Made by a program: the position numbers and the translations under genes. From contig RBNI01000857.1 of the NCBI GenBank assembly GCA_003990745.1, forward strand, positions 1 through 26,335: 26,335 nt of DNA, written 5' to 3'. Source of the stretch: Jimgerdemannia flammicorona. Its lineage: Eukaryota > Mucoromycota > Endogonomycetes > Endogonales > Endogonaceae. Below the pieces are notes generated by a model that was not told where the DNA came from, did no database searches, and saw only the letters and a list, made by a program, of their open reading frames with translations. Shown here in pieces: positions 9,674-19,380 of the stretch. Position 1 is the stretch's first letter; each line of letters starts with the position of its first letter.

Positions 9674-11093
9674 TGAGAATGCGGAAATGAGACCTCTTCC
9701 TCCAAAGGAAGAAATAATACTAAATATCACAGGATAAGGGGAAGAAATACAAAGAGGAAACGAAAGAAAACTGTTCACTCGTACCAAATAAAACAACCAT
9801 CTGCCCATTGGCCATGACTATCGAATGCCCACTTCTTAGCGTAGGGGGAGTACCGGGGCTGGCCGGCTGTGTCCATGACCAAGTCCGATTATCGAGCACC
9901 GCTACGTCGTTAAGCCGTACGTTACCCAACTGCGATCCGCACAGATGATGATGGACAAACCGTCCGAACTGTTAAACAAGAAATCCGAGTCAGTCGCTGA
10001 ACTCATGGGTGTCCGTACACGGATTGGTAGCGAATTCCAGTCATGAACAAGCAAGCCTCAGGGTAACATATATAAAAAATTATGATAATAATAATAAAAT
10101 AATGATAACATACTTAATACAGCAGCACTGAATCTACGGAAGGCCGGAACGTTGCCCGTCGCATGTAGATAGAATATCAAAATAAGTCACCGGACCTGAC
10201 AAAAAGCGAAATAACAGAGGAAAGATATATATGAGATATATCCTTACTCGAAAACAGGAATTTTGGTCATGGTAGCGTAATCCAGGTAGACATAGAGTTC
10301 ATTCAACTGTGTACCAATCAGACCTCCGATAATGATCATTTGACCATTACTAGAAAGATTACTAGAATGAGATTCATATTGCAGAAAGAAAGCCATGTTG
10401 CGACGAATAAGATGAGATATCGTACGAAAGCATTGTTGCCGTGTGGGCAGTGGCACTTGTCCAGTGGTATTAGTGACGTTAAAAACGTTCTATATGAGTT
10501 TGGTCGTGTCAAAAGTGGCCATCTCGGGAATTATGTGTCTAGTCGAGTTGCTGGTAGTATATCCTGTATGGGAGAAAGGGATCGAGATTAAGATATGCAG
10601 TCGCACGCGTTGCTTGATCGATTCCTTGAAAAGCATAACCCACCTGTGTAGCTATCAGCCCACCCGCACCAACCCCTGAAGAACTCCGGGCGACGCTCAA
10701 GAGGTCGCTTTGCATCGGCATTCCTGAAATTGCACTTAAAAGGAACCAAGTCTTCGTGATGACGTTGTACTGCGCGAAGTCGCTTTGTGCCTGTGTTACG
10801 TGGCAGTCGTTCGACAATTCCAGTTATAGAAGGATTTGCCATCGGCAGCGGGCCACAGGGCCTGAGACGAAGTCTGAGACACGGTGAACGTGCCAGCATT
10901 GGATGTTAGATCAGTCCATGGTGGGTTTGTCGTTGACCATGGCTGGGAGGTATCGAGGGAGATAGTGTCTCAAACATCTTCACCATCGTGGACATAGATA
11001 ATACTGTTTTTAATACGATGGATTGGTGACAGTGACGAGGTAGGGTATGAGAGATATCAATGGCAGCAACGCTAAGAAGGTGGTTCTCGTCAT
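8954..11093 (-). pseudogene. K3: kelch/membrane protein pseudogene, many small indels
   Basis: This full-length paralogue runs from the ATG at 11093 (MTRTTFLALLPLISLIPYLVT signal peptide) to the degraded tail. A deletion right after the signal peptide puts a stop within about 25 codons of the start. Exon 1 is then shifted repeatedly, including in the 'SFYIWGG' blade. Exon 4 has lost about 30 bp including its splice acceptor (near 10163). The exon 5 acceptor has lost one G, shifting the frame (near 9967-9969). The tail ends in a wrong frame (ending about 8963). The membrane segment and much of the Pro-rich tail remain readable at 8963-9403. Intron 5 has an A34 run (T-run on the coding strand). 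The lesions are indels rather than C-to-T changes, so this is ordinary pseudogene decay. Confidence 0.85.
9635..9668. repeat. A34 homopolymer in K3 intron 5
   Basis: Thirty-four A residues lie on the plus strand, which is a poly-T tract in front of the 3' splice site on the coding strand. The same place holds 11 A in K1 (3441-3451), AAAAAT-type repeats in K2 (6430-6457) and short A runs in K4, so the pyrimidine tract of intron 5 has expanded by slippage in K3. Confidence 0.85.
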
Positions 11094-12349
11094 AGTGATT
11101 GAACGGTCTTACCCGATGTGAGGATAGGGGAAGATTATCTAGCATATTACATAATTACATAAGTAGCAAAATCATCTCGGTTGTAACACCCTTTTACTTA
11201 CTGCGAAATTTCGCGGTTCCCACGCCGCATTGCCTCTCTTTTAAATATAGGCCCAGGAATGCCTTTTTTTTTTTCTTCCTTTCCACCAACGATTAAATTG
11301 TAAAATAGGAGTCCCTCTCATATTACCCCTCAAATTCCGTATCCATACTAATTACTATCCCCAAAACATCAGAGACACTCTTTTGGCAACATTGACGACC
11401 ATCATCGTCGCACTCGGTATGTAGCACACAATTGGGGATGACGACTTCCTATTTTGGCGTCCCGACTCTGCACCTTATTTCGGTCTTTGGACGCCGTTGC
11501 ACCAAAAGCCTTTCGATCCCATCCCATCAGATCAAGCGTCCGAATTTTCGGGTCCGGGCAACAATTCCCGATTACAGCCTGGAAGAGAGCCACATCTGGG
11601 GCATGGTGGGGTGCACATGAGGCAAAGGGTGCGTACATACTTTTGTGACAGTCCGTTTGTGGCAAGACTTGTAGTACCGTGTCAATCGGGAATGCAAAAA
11701 CGTCAACTCGCACTTTGAGCTTATTCGGCCGACAGACGGTCCCAACCTAACGCTTTGCGTGCCCGTAAGATGCCACTACAGGTCTGTTATCTCCGTTCGC
11801 TTCTATTAACCAGTCGTTCCGGCATCCAGCCAGACTGAAAGATGAACAAATTCAATTCTGTCATCACGCTCGTGCATCTGAATCGTTGACTGCCTCTTTT
11901 TTTCTCCGACGACTGTTCTCATTCTTGTTCTCCTTCGCGCAGCTGCCATTCACGGCTGAAAATACAGTCGAAAGCCGAGATGTGGTTTCAAATCTCGGTG
12001 CATAGCAGCAATGTTTGATCTGGTCATTTTGCAATATACACTCACAGTGGGGGTTAGCTTGAATTGAGTTATTGCTCAATGGAGACCTTCAACTCCTGTT
12101 TGGATTGATGGTGAATAAACTTTTACCAAATTGCATCTGTTCCAATGAATCTATGCTATTTCGTTTTGAACGAAGTATATCAAATATATATATATGTATA
12201 TATATACATAATTGACCAATATGTTAGAGCATCATTAAGGGAATATATATATTAATAGGGGCCCATAGTCTACCTAAAATGACCTTCTACATTGAAATAA
12301 GCTATGGGGGTATACAGAGGCATAAACATCGTGCCTAATACAGTTCAAT
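11094..12349. other. Spacer between K3 5' end and K4 3' end
   Basis: No gene is seen. It contains the K3 promoter remnant (TATA-like TATATTTAA on the minus strand near 11242-11250 and a poly-T tract at about 11263-11275). It then has the spacer blocks shared with the other units ('gtgtcaatcggg', 'gcccgtaagat', 'cattcacggctgaaaata'), the 54-bp element and a TA microsatellite at 12183-12210. Short plus-strand frames at 11430-11720 have no recognisable domain and overlap conserved spacer, so I leave them out. Confidence 0.6.
12058..12111. repeat. Invariant 54-bp spacer element, copy 4
   Basis: Identical to the other three copies, with the inverted repeat at 12063-12080. It lies about 240 bp past the K4 stop codon in the direction of transcription. 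Confidence 0.85.
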
Positions 12350-14752
12350 CTACTTAGTCCAAGTGGATGAAGGATCCTGGTAGGGCGGGGCGGCAAAATG
12401 CTGCAGCGGAGTGCTGCTAGGACTATGGGGCTTGTTGAAGTTATCGTTGGGCTTGTTGAAGGTATCGTTGGGCTTGTTGAAGTTATCGTTGGGGTTGGGG
12501 TTGGGGTAGGGGTTGGGGTTGGGGTTGGGGGTGGGGGTGGGGGAAGGGTACCCCATCGGTGTGTAGAACTGCTGGCCGTAGGGGTTCGACTGGGTCATCG
12601 GAATGTTAGACATTGGGGGATATGGGCTGGCGGCGGTTTGGTAGGAGTTGGGTAATGGGACGGGAGCGGCGGCGTAGACCACGGAGTCGCGGTATTCGGC
12701 GCCTTGCGAGGGATTTGGATAGGCCACGGAGTCGCGGTATTCGGCGCCTTGCGAGGGATTTGGATAGGCCACGGAGTCGCGGTATTCGGCGCCTTGCGAA
12801 GAATTTGGATAGGCCACGGGTTCGCGGTACCCGGCGCCTTGCGGGGGATTGGGGTAGGAGTAGGGTGGCATGGCAGGGTTGGTGGGGTTGGCAGGGTTGG
12901 CGGGGTTGGCGGGATTGGCGATGGCGGAGTTCTTCGACTTCTTTTGTTGTCTGCAGATGAGGAAGACGGCGGCGAACGCCAGCATGAGCCCGGCGCAGGC
13001 AATGCCGATCACACCACCGATACCGCCAATGGCTGTCAGCGCACTTGAGCTGTCGCTGCTGGCCGTTGGCGTTGGTGTGGGCGTGGTGCGGGCGGGGATC
13101 GTGTAGTTAGTAGTTACTGGGGGGACATAGCCGGCGGGAGTGAAGGTGTTGACCCATTGGAAGGAGGATGTCCTAGTGTCCAAGATAGCGACGTCGGACA
13201 GAACCTTGTTCGCGTTGTCTGCGCCTGTTATCGAGAAAGGGAACAGAAAAAGAAAAAATGAGCCGGAAAGTGCGGCAACGAGTCCCCTTCCTTCAAACAA
13301 AAAAATAACACTAAATCTCACAGGAGAAGGGGAATAAATATAAAGAGGAATGGAAAGAAATTGTTCACTCGTACCAAATAAGACAATCATCTGGCCATTG
13401 ACCATGATCGCCGAATGCCCACTTCTTGCCGTAGGGAGAGTGCCGGCGATGCTCGGTTGTGTCCATGACCAAGTCCGACTATCGAGCACGGCTACGTCAT
13501 TAAGTTGTACCTTAGCCGACTGTGCACCGCAGCAGATGATGATGGACAAACCGTCCGAACCTGTTAAACAAGAAATCCGAATAAGTCGCTGAACTCACGG
13601 GTGCCCGTACACAGATTGATAGGCAAAATCCAGTCAAGCCTCAGTGTAACATGTATAAAATAATGATAATAATAAACATACTTAATACAGCAGTACTGAA
13701 GGTACGCTGACCCGGAACGTTACCCGTCGCATTACGCAGAGTCCATGTGGTGGTGTAGGTGCTATGTAGATAAAATATCAAAATAAGTCACTGGATTTGA
13801 AAAAAAAGCGTAACAACAAAGGCAAGATATACGTGAGATACATGCTTACTCGAAAACAGGAATATTGGTCATGGTAGCGTATTGTATGGACGTATAGGTA
13901 TCATTCAACTGTGTACCAATAAGACCTCCGATAATGACCATTTGACCATTACTGGAAAGATTACAAGTTAGAATGAGATTCATATTGCGGGAAGAATGCC
14001 ACGTTGCGACGAATAAGATGAGATATCGTACGAAAGCATTGTTGCCGTGTGCGCGACTCTGGGCGGTGGTACTTGTCCAGTGGTGTTAGTGACGTTGAAA
14101 ACGTTCCATATGAGCTTGGTTGTGTCAAAAGTGGCCATCTCCGGGAATAAGTATGTAGTCGCGTTGTTGGTAGTATATCCTGTACGGGAGAAAGATCGAG
14201 GTTAAGATGTGTAGTCGCATGCGTTGCTTGATCGATTCCTTGAAAGCACAACCCACCTGTGAAGCTATCACCCCACCCGCCCCAAAGATAGGCAACCCCT
14301 GACGAACTCCAGGCGACGCTCAAGAGGTCCCTTTGTATCGGCATTCCTAAAATTGCACTTGGAAGGGACCAAGTCCCCGTGATGACGTTGTACTGCGCGA
14401 AGCCGTTTTGTGCCTGTTTTATGAAGTAGTCGTTCGACCCTCCCCAGATATAGAAGGATTTGCCATCGGCAGCGGGCCACATGACCTGAGATGAAGTCTG
14501 AGGCACAGTGAACGTGCCAGCATTGGGTGTTAGATCAGTCCATGGTGGGTTTGTCGTTGACCATGGCTGGGAGGTATCGAGGGAGTATAGGTTTGAGATA
14601 GTGCCTGAAACACCTTCACCACCGTGGACGTAGATTGTATTGTTTATTAATACAGCAGCCTGGTACGATGAGCCCAGAGGATTGGAGGCAGTGACGAGGT
14701 AGGGTATGAGAGATATCAACGGCAGCAATGCTAAGAAGGTGGTTCTCGCCAT
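12350..14752 (-). CDS. K4: kelch beta-propeller protein with membrane anchor and long repeat-rich tail, six exons, intact
   Basis: Predicted exons (minus strand) are 14752-14257, 14179-14032, 13951-13850, 13761-13682, 13560-13375 and 13224-12350. They total 1887 bp, giving 628 aa and a TAG stop. Introns are 77, 80, 88, 121 and 150 bp. Exon sizes match K1 except for one codon in exon 5 and the last exon. The protein has a signal peptide (1-22), a kelch propeller (about 23-370, with VHGGEG, IWGG, LWGGWG, NGQMVIIGG and NGQMIVLFG) and a Thr/Pro/Ser stalk (about 378-397). A hydrophobic anchor follows (about 399-427), then CRQQKKSK. The cytosolic tail of about 200 residues is twice that of K1 and holds (NP)-rich runs, four copies of a 15-residue PNPSQGAEYRDSVAY-type repeat, an Asn-Pro run and three DNFNKPN-type heptads. 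The end (DPSSTWTK) matches K1. It is probably a surface receptor or adhesion protein with unknown ligand. The ATG at 14752 starts the signal peptide directly. Confidence 0.87.
12431..12493. repeat. Three 21-bp coding repeats in K4 tail
   Basis: Three near-identical 21-bp units starting with cttgttgaag encode, on the minus strand, the heptad DNFNKPN (one unit DTFNKPN). The unit is absent from the tails of K1 and K3, so it arose or expanded in K4. Confidence 0.9.
12490..12548. repeat. G-rich GGGGTT-type tract coding for an Asn-Pro run
   Basis: The plus strand carries about ten runs of four or five G separated by TT, TA or T. On the coding strand this reads as alternating Pro-Asn and Pro-Thr codons in the K4 tail. 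The spacing would allow G-quadruplexes on the template strand. The resemblance to telomere repeats is incidental to coding. Confidence 0.75.
12679..12858. repeat. Four 45-bp minisatellite units in K4 tail
   Basis: Units lie at 12679-12723, 12724-12768, 12769-12813 and 12814-12858, each 45 bp and beginning CCACGG. The first three are nearly identical and the fourth is diverged. On the minus strand each unit encodes 15 residues around SQGAEYRDSVAYPNP. K1 and K3 have a single counterpart (ATGYHDSVAY and GAEYHDSVVY). Because 45 is a multiple of three, gain or loss of units keeps the frame. Confidence 0.92.
13225..13374 (-). other. K4 intron 5: stop-free and a multiple of three
   Basis: The intron is 150 bp with GTACGA at its start and CAG at its end. 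In K4 it contains no in-frame stop, so exon 5, intron and exon 6 form one continuous reading frame (12350-13549). If retained it would add 50 residues including the hydrophobic stretch GSFFLFLFPFSITG. The K1 intron of the same length has an in-frame TAG, so the open frame is not conserved. Confidence 0.7.
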
Positions 14753-15200
14753 AGTGATTGAACGGTCTTGCCCGAGGCTCGAAAGGAAACGGAAAGGAAG
14801 AGATGGGAGGAAAGGGGGAGGTTATCTAGCATATCCTTGTCCCGACACTACGGATACGGCATACATAAGTAGCAATAGAAAATCATCTCAGTTGTAACAC
14901 CATTTTACTGACCACTAAATTCTACGGTTCCCACGCCGCATTACCTCCATTATGAATATAAGCCCGAGACTTTCAGTCTTGTTTTTTTCTTTTCTTTTTT
15001 TCCTTTCCATCAATGATTAAATTTTAAAATAGGAATCCCTCTCATATTACCTCTCAACCCTCTTATCTACGTCACATTCCACATTAATTACTGCCCCAAA
15101 ACATCAAAGACACTTGTCATGTGTCAGAGCATCTTTTGGTCTTGAGCAACATTACTACAAAGTATATACGACCATGATCGTCGCTACCAGGCACAGCCGT
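14753..15200 (-). promoter_or_regulatory. K4 promoter and right end of the array homology
   Basis: Just upstream of the K4 ATG is a purine-rich insertion (about 14780-14820) not present in K1. Then follow a TATA-like TTATATTC (minus strand, near 14954), a T/A-rich tract (14982-15003) and the shared 'aaacatcaaagacact' block (about 15098). Homology with the upstream regions of K1 and K3 can be followed to about 15190-15210 ('gaccatgatcgtcgc'), which marks the right border of the tandem array. Confidence 0.5.
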
Positions 15201-16813
15201 TGTACAGATCATGACACTAAGCCAAAGTAAGGAATTTAAGATCATGCAGGAACGCTGGTTGGTTGAACTATCAATTTGGGATCTCCTCCTGAACGATCTC
15301 TCTCCCTCATGCCTTTACCGCATTATAATCTTAATCTAATAATAATAAAGGCAGGGTATCTCCGACTACTGATAAGCGATTATATAGGATGGATTCACTT
15401 CTTCCATTCTGTTTATATTTGCCTTGGGCCGGTTCCACGGCGTGTAGTTCGGGATTGGGCGGTGTCGCCGTACGTTTTGCATCACCGGTGTCAAGCAATC
15501 ATCGCCGATGTCAAGCAAGCAAACCAGGCTATCAAGAATCAGTATCGAACCGGATAAAATCCTGGTACCGAACATTGAGTACTATTGAGTAATTATGTGA
15601 CGTGGTTTATCCCATGGTTATTTGAGGCGAAGTTTATTAAAAAGTACTTTATGGCCTATCTGGATTGGTTACCCTTTATCTCATTTGTCAGCGGGAACCA
15701 CGTGTTTTGAACCTTCCAAAGATCTTCGGCGATCATTTTCATTCCGTTTATAATGGCGCAGTTCTAGATCAACACGCGCACGGAACTATCAAAGATGGAA
15801 ACTATGAATGGGTGATAATGCCATTGTGGGAGTTGTCAATTATAATATAGATGTTTTCATCCATTACTACCATCCCGACAATTGTGTTGGGGTGGCTCTG
15901 TTGTCTGCTGAGCTACTGCTAAGCCCAGTCGAAGCACGGGTTTCGGCAGAACAAAAACAGGAACGACAGTCAACGTGACATGGTAAACGAGAATTCGATC
16001 ATTTTTGATGTAGGAGTTGCATTATTTGTTTCCAGATTTATTTTTAGGGTGGTCACGACAAATGTAAGCGGTATATTCTCGCTTGAGTTGCGCAAAAGTT
16101 TCTTTTGCGAGCTCTGTGCATCTCCTGAGCATTCCCTATTATGCCTCAGTGGCGGCATAATTATTCGTTCTTGCCAGGTAGGTTGAGGGACTGACAATCT
16201 TAAAATTTCTCTCCCCCTTAGACACTGTATCTGCAGACACCAAATACTTGGACGTACATCATATTGCCTTCTCATTCAGCACTATCACTTTTAAGCATCA
16301 CCCTTCTTACCTACAATGTCCTTCTCCACGCTAACCCAGCGTCATGGAGTGTCGGCTCAGGAATATGGGCGTCTCCGGCGCGTTCATCAGGCACACCGGC
16401 CGTGATCAGGATCATGGTAGGATTGGTGATTTCATTGGTGGATTGTGTGTATATTTGGTGATAAGAAGGCGCATGTCCAGGTTCAGTTCCAGTTCCAGGC
16501 TCAATTTTTCCGCCCAAAATAGTACTAGGAATGGACGTGGTCAAGCAGCTTGAGATGCGAAATATTCAAAGTCGAAAGGATGGAATGGTGTTTAAAATGC
16601 CAGCTACATGCCCGGCATTCCTACATATTAATAATATTTAACAAAGTGTTCTCAGCGGCCTGTAATTCTTAAATATTCTCACGCGCAGATTGTAACCAAA
16701 ATCATCGCCAGATTATTTCGCTCATGCGAGTTGCTTGGCCACATTTATACGGTACTGGAAGCGACGCGTTCGGTAGTTGCTCAGCAGAATGCGACGCACG
16801 ACGACAAAGCGAA

Positions 16814-16827
16814 GGGGGGGGGGGGGG
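16814..16827. repeat. G14 homopolymer
   Basis: Fourteen consecutive G residues, unusual against the local composition and likely to be length-variable. It is also a place where sequencing or assembly errors are likely. Confidence 0.9.
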
Positions 16828-17105
16828 TTCGTATTATATATTGCTTGGAAGAGAGCAACGTATCTCAGGTGTGTACATTGTGGGTCTTTTCAACTTAAGA
16901 CTTGCACGAATTCCCAAAGTTTCAAGCTTGCATTGCTAGTTGCAGCTCGGCATGGGAAAACTCGGTATGGCTATTACAAATCTGTAGTACGAATGTGCAT
17001 CCATTGAGCGATTCGCAGCCTGTACAGTGTCGCATTGGCATAGTCTCGCCAGATCCTTCCGAGCGAGCTATTACAACGTCATCTTTTTTGCGCTTGCGAT
17101 GAATT

Positions 17106-17128
17106 AAAAAAAAAAAAAAAAAAAAAAA
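17106..17128. repeat. A23 homopolymer
   Basis: Twenty-three A residues in a gene-free stretch. There is no adjacent coding sequence that would make it a retrotransposon tail, so a simple slippage repeat is the plain reading. Confidence 0.85.
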
Positions 17129-17405
17129 GGGAGCAAGAGGAAAGAACTGAACATCGCTCGACACGAACCGAGAGGAGACTGTAAGCTATGAGGGACTTTG
17201 TTTCGGCAGATTAAAAATCTGGCAATGTTCATTGCCTGTAAACGTGTCTTTGTAACAACTCCGACTCGACGTCCGGGAGTGGATCTGAGTCGTGCATGAG
17301 CGAAGGCAAAAAGGTATGTTTCATTTGATACGAACGTAGCATGAGTCTAATGTAGTTGTGCGTTTGCTGTGCGTTTGCTGTGTCGGATCAAGTATATTTT
17401 CTTCC

Positions 17406-17420
17406 AAAAAAAAAAAAAAA
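17406..17420. repeat. A15 homopolymer
   Basis: Fifteen A residues after CTTCC. Simple repeat with no visible function. Confidence 0.85.
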
Positions 17421-18430
17421 TTCTTCAAATGCTTGCTAACTTGTCCCGGACGTACTGAATATTCAAGCCCAGGTTGCGTTTACCAAGCGATAGCAAAGGA
17501 TATTTCTCTGCTTTTTATTTTGTTTATTTTATCATTTTATGATATCGATTTTGCACGTGGTTTCGATGGCACCACATAGTGGAAGAGCCATACCTGTTTC
17601 GACAGTACGCGCTCCCAATATACGACAACGGTTCCCGCATCTTCATTGGTATTCTTACGGTGGAAGGAACCCATGAGCCTTTCAGCGATGGCTCAGAGTG
17701 TGATTCGGTCGGCACATGTTGGTAGGATGATTATTCCGAGTGGCTTTTGTGAATTGTCGGCCTAATCTTCCTCTTTGGGGATATGCGCTTCTTGATCTTC
17801 AGTTTTTACTTTATTAGCATTTCTCGGTTTACCATCTCACTTCTCTCCAGTAGGTCATATTCCATATGCTGCGCTAGTTCGGTCGAACCGCACTGTCGAA
17901 ATTCAAGGGGAACCAGGTTTCACAGTTGCGAATCCTTTACAGCACGACAACTGATTCTGATAGAACGAGATTCTGAAAGCCAGAGCTGGCCACGTAAGTT
18001 GCGTGATATGGGCCGCGCGTGATCACCAAGAATGTGCAACCGAAATATACAATATTAGGTTAGAGAAATATTGCACAACTACCAGGGAAGGAGAGGACGC
18101 GCGTCCTTGGCAGCGAAAATCGTTGCATGTGTGTTGCGTACCTTGAGTTTTCAACACGCAATAGCTATAAATGCCTGCTAAAAGCTCTTGCAAGCAATAT
18201 TTAATCGCAATGCCAATGATGGAGACAGTACGAGACCTAGCAGTAATCGTGTTAACAATTTTCCGGCTCTGTGTGAATCTTTGCATGTACCGTAAGTGTA
18301 CTAAATATCAACTATTTGCATTGTGCAATGCTTTGGGCTTTTGATGTTAATAAGCCTCTTCCGCATCGCCATCGAAGAAAATCCCTTGTTCTCGAGGGTA
18401 AAAATAGCCAGGCCGAGATGGAAGGGCCGC

Positions 18431-18437
18431 TATATAA
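18431..18437 (+). promoter_or_regulatory. TATA box of the former dioxygenase gene
   Basis: TATATAA stands about 95 bp before the first recognisable dioxygenase codons, in a C-rich context (gggccgc just before it). The position is plausible for a core promoter, but the gene downstream is broken. Confidence 0.4.
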
Positions 18438-18528
18438 GGTGAGTTTGAACCCCACGCACTTGTCGTTTTCCAACCAATAAGCCAAAACTATGTTGAAGGT
18501 CATAGCCTGATCTCACCTACGATTTCCC

Positions 18529-19017
18529 AGCTATTCTCGCCATTCTGTCAACGCCGTCTTTACGACGGGCCAAAAGTTCTCTCCACCGACCCCACCGCAA
18601 CACCCCTCCTTTCCCTCCGCGTCGTCGACGCCATGATCCGCATACCCATCGCCACCGCCGTCCTTGACGTATGGTAGACCGATCCAAGACGCAAGTTGGT
18701 TTCCCCCCTCTACGGCTACTCAGCTGGAGTTATGGTTGCCGAGGCACGATAAGGGAGCATACGAGATCGAGACGCTGGTGCCCACTCCGTACGGAATCGC
18801 TGGGATCCTGAGGCCGGCTCACGTGCATTTTAAACTTAGTGCCTACGGATACGAAGCATTTACGACATAGTTGTGCCATGATCCTGGGAGAGAGTTGACG
18901 AAGGATCAGGCGAATCGGTTGAGGGAGCCGAGGAAGGTTTTACAGGTTGGAAATCAAAGAAAGGGAGGACTGAGTACGAGTTTTTGCTGTGGCTGAAGAA
19001 AACTGCTGGGGTCTGAG
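18529..19017 (+). pseudogene. Intradiol ring-cleavage dioxygenase, broken (two CAG-to-TAG stops, one frameshift)
   Basis: Members of this family are non-haem Fe(III) enzymes that open catechol-type rings between the two hydroxyls. Visible pieces are 'LRVVDAMIRIPIATAVLDVW' followed by TAG and TD (stop at 18675-18677; the family has a Gln or nearby residue in D-x-W-Q-x-D). After a frameshift between about 18710 and 18755 come 'YEIETLVPTPYGI', with the candidate first Tyr ligand, and 'RPAHVHFKLSA' (18811-18843). The latter keeps the His-x-His iron ligands (codons 18820-18822 and 18826-18828). Then come 'GYEAFTT' and TAG (18868-18870; family TTQ). After that, 'HDPGRELTKDQANRLREP' runs in the same frame. 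Both stops fit CAG to TAG, as in RIP. Too short for a full enzyme, so the N-terminus is missing or unrecognisable. It sits 360 bp upstream of the methyltransferase on the same strand. Confidence 0.8.
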
Positions 19018-19301
19018 TAAACTCCAAGTTGGAGTGAGAATGACTGCAATAGTTTCGTTTGTTTCACATCGGAAGGAAGCCACTTCTTGTTGCAGATATG
19101 AATAAAGTCAGATTCGGTTTTCGTTTTGTTTTGAGAGGAATATTCATGACAATTACTATTCGAATGTTGCCTAGCACACCGAGATTTCCCTTAACGGCTT
19201 TCGCCACGGGAAAGGGAGTACGAGTAGCGTGAGTTTCAAAGGGTGAAACCCGGCCTTGATAAATCTTTCTGGAGACGCGACAAGACGTGGATTGACTGGG
19301 G

Positions 19302-19318
19302 CACGTGCAGAACACGTG
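19302..19318. promoter_or_regulatory. Paired CACGTG boxes before the methyltransferase
   Basis: Two perfect CACGTG palindromes (19302-19307 and 19313-19318) lie 63-79 bp before the methyltransferase ATG, 11 bp apart centre to centre, which is one helical turn. CACGTG is the E-box bound by basic helix-loop-helix factors in fungi. A pair on one face of the helix suggests a real operator, though binding is inferred. Confidence 0.5.
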
Positions 19319-19380
19319 TGAGGCAACGCGATTTTACCATATCCAGACAATTCAAATAAATATATCCCCCTCGCCTCGAC

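Larger units (their letters stand above)
15201..18420. other. Gene-poor 3.2-kb interval
   Basis: I see no supportable gene. The longest frames are under about 100 codons and carry no family motif, and several begin only at TTG or CTG. The interval includes three long homopolymers (listed separately), a doubled 'gtcaagcaa' near 15490-15520, and short protein-like readings near 16000-16180 and 17520-17720 that could be worn fragments of old genes. Base composition is mixed and not strongly AT-rich, so it is not obvious RIP-affected transposon DNA. Confidence 0.5.

Noticed and set aside
9525..9737. Plus-strand frame with a poly-lysine run
   Set aside because: It is the A34 homopolymer of K3 intron 5 read as Lys codons.
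12490..12548. Interstitial telomere repeat
   Set aside because: The G-rich tract is irregular, lies inside the K4 frame and codes for an Asn-Pro run shared in kind with the neighbouring tail.
12679..12858. CRISPR-like array
   Set aside because: The 45-bp units are directly adjacent with no spacers, lie in a coding exon and encode a 15-residue peptide repeat.
12398..13106. Plus-strand Gly/Val-rich open frames over the K4 tail
   Set aside because: They are antisense readings of the Pro/Asn codons and repeats of K4 and have no family or start context.
16264..16461. Small secreted-protein gene with a signal-like start
   Set aside because: It opens at TTG, not ATG, has no homologue I recognise and no promoter or splice support.
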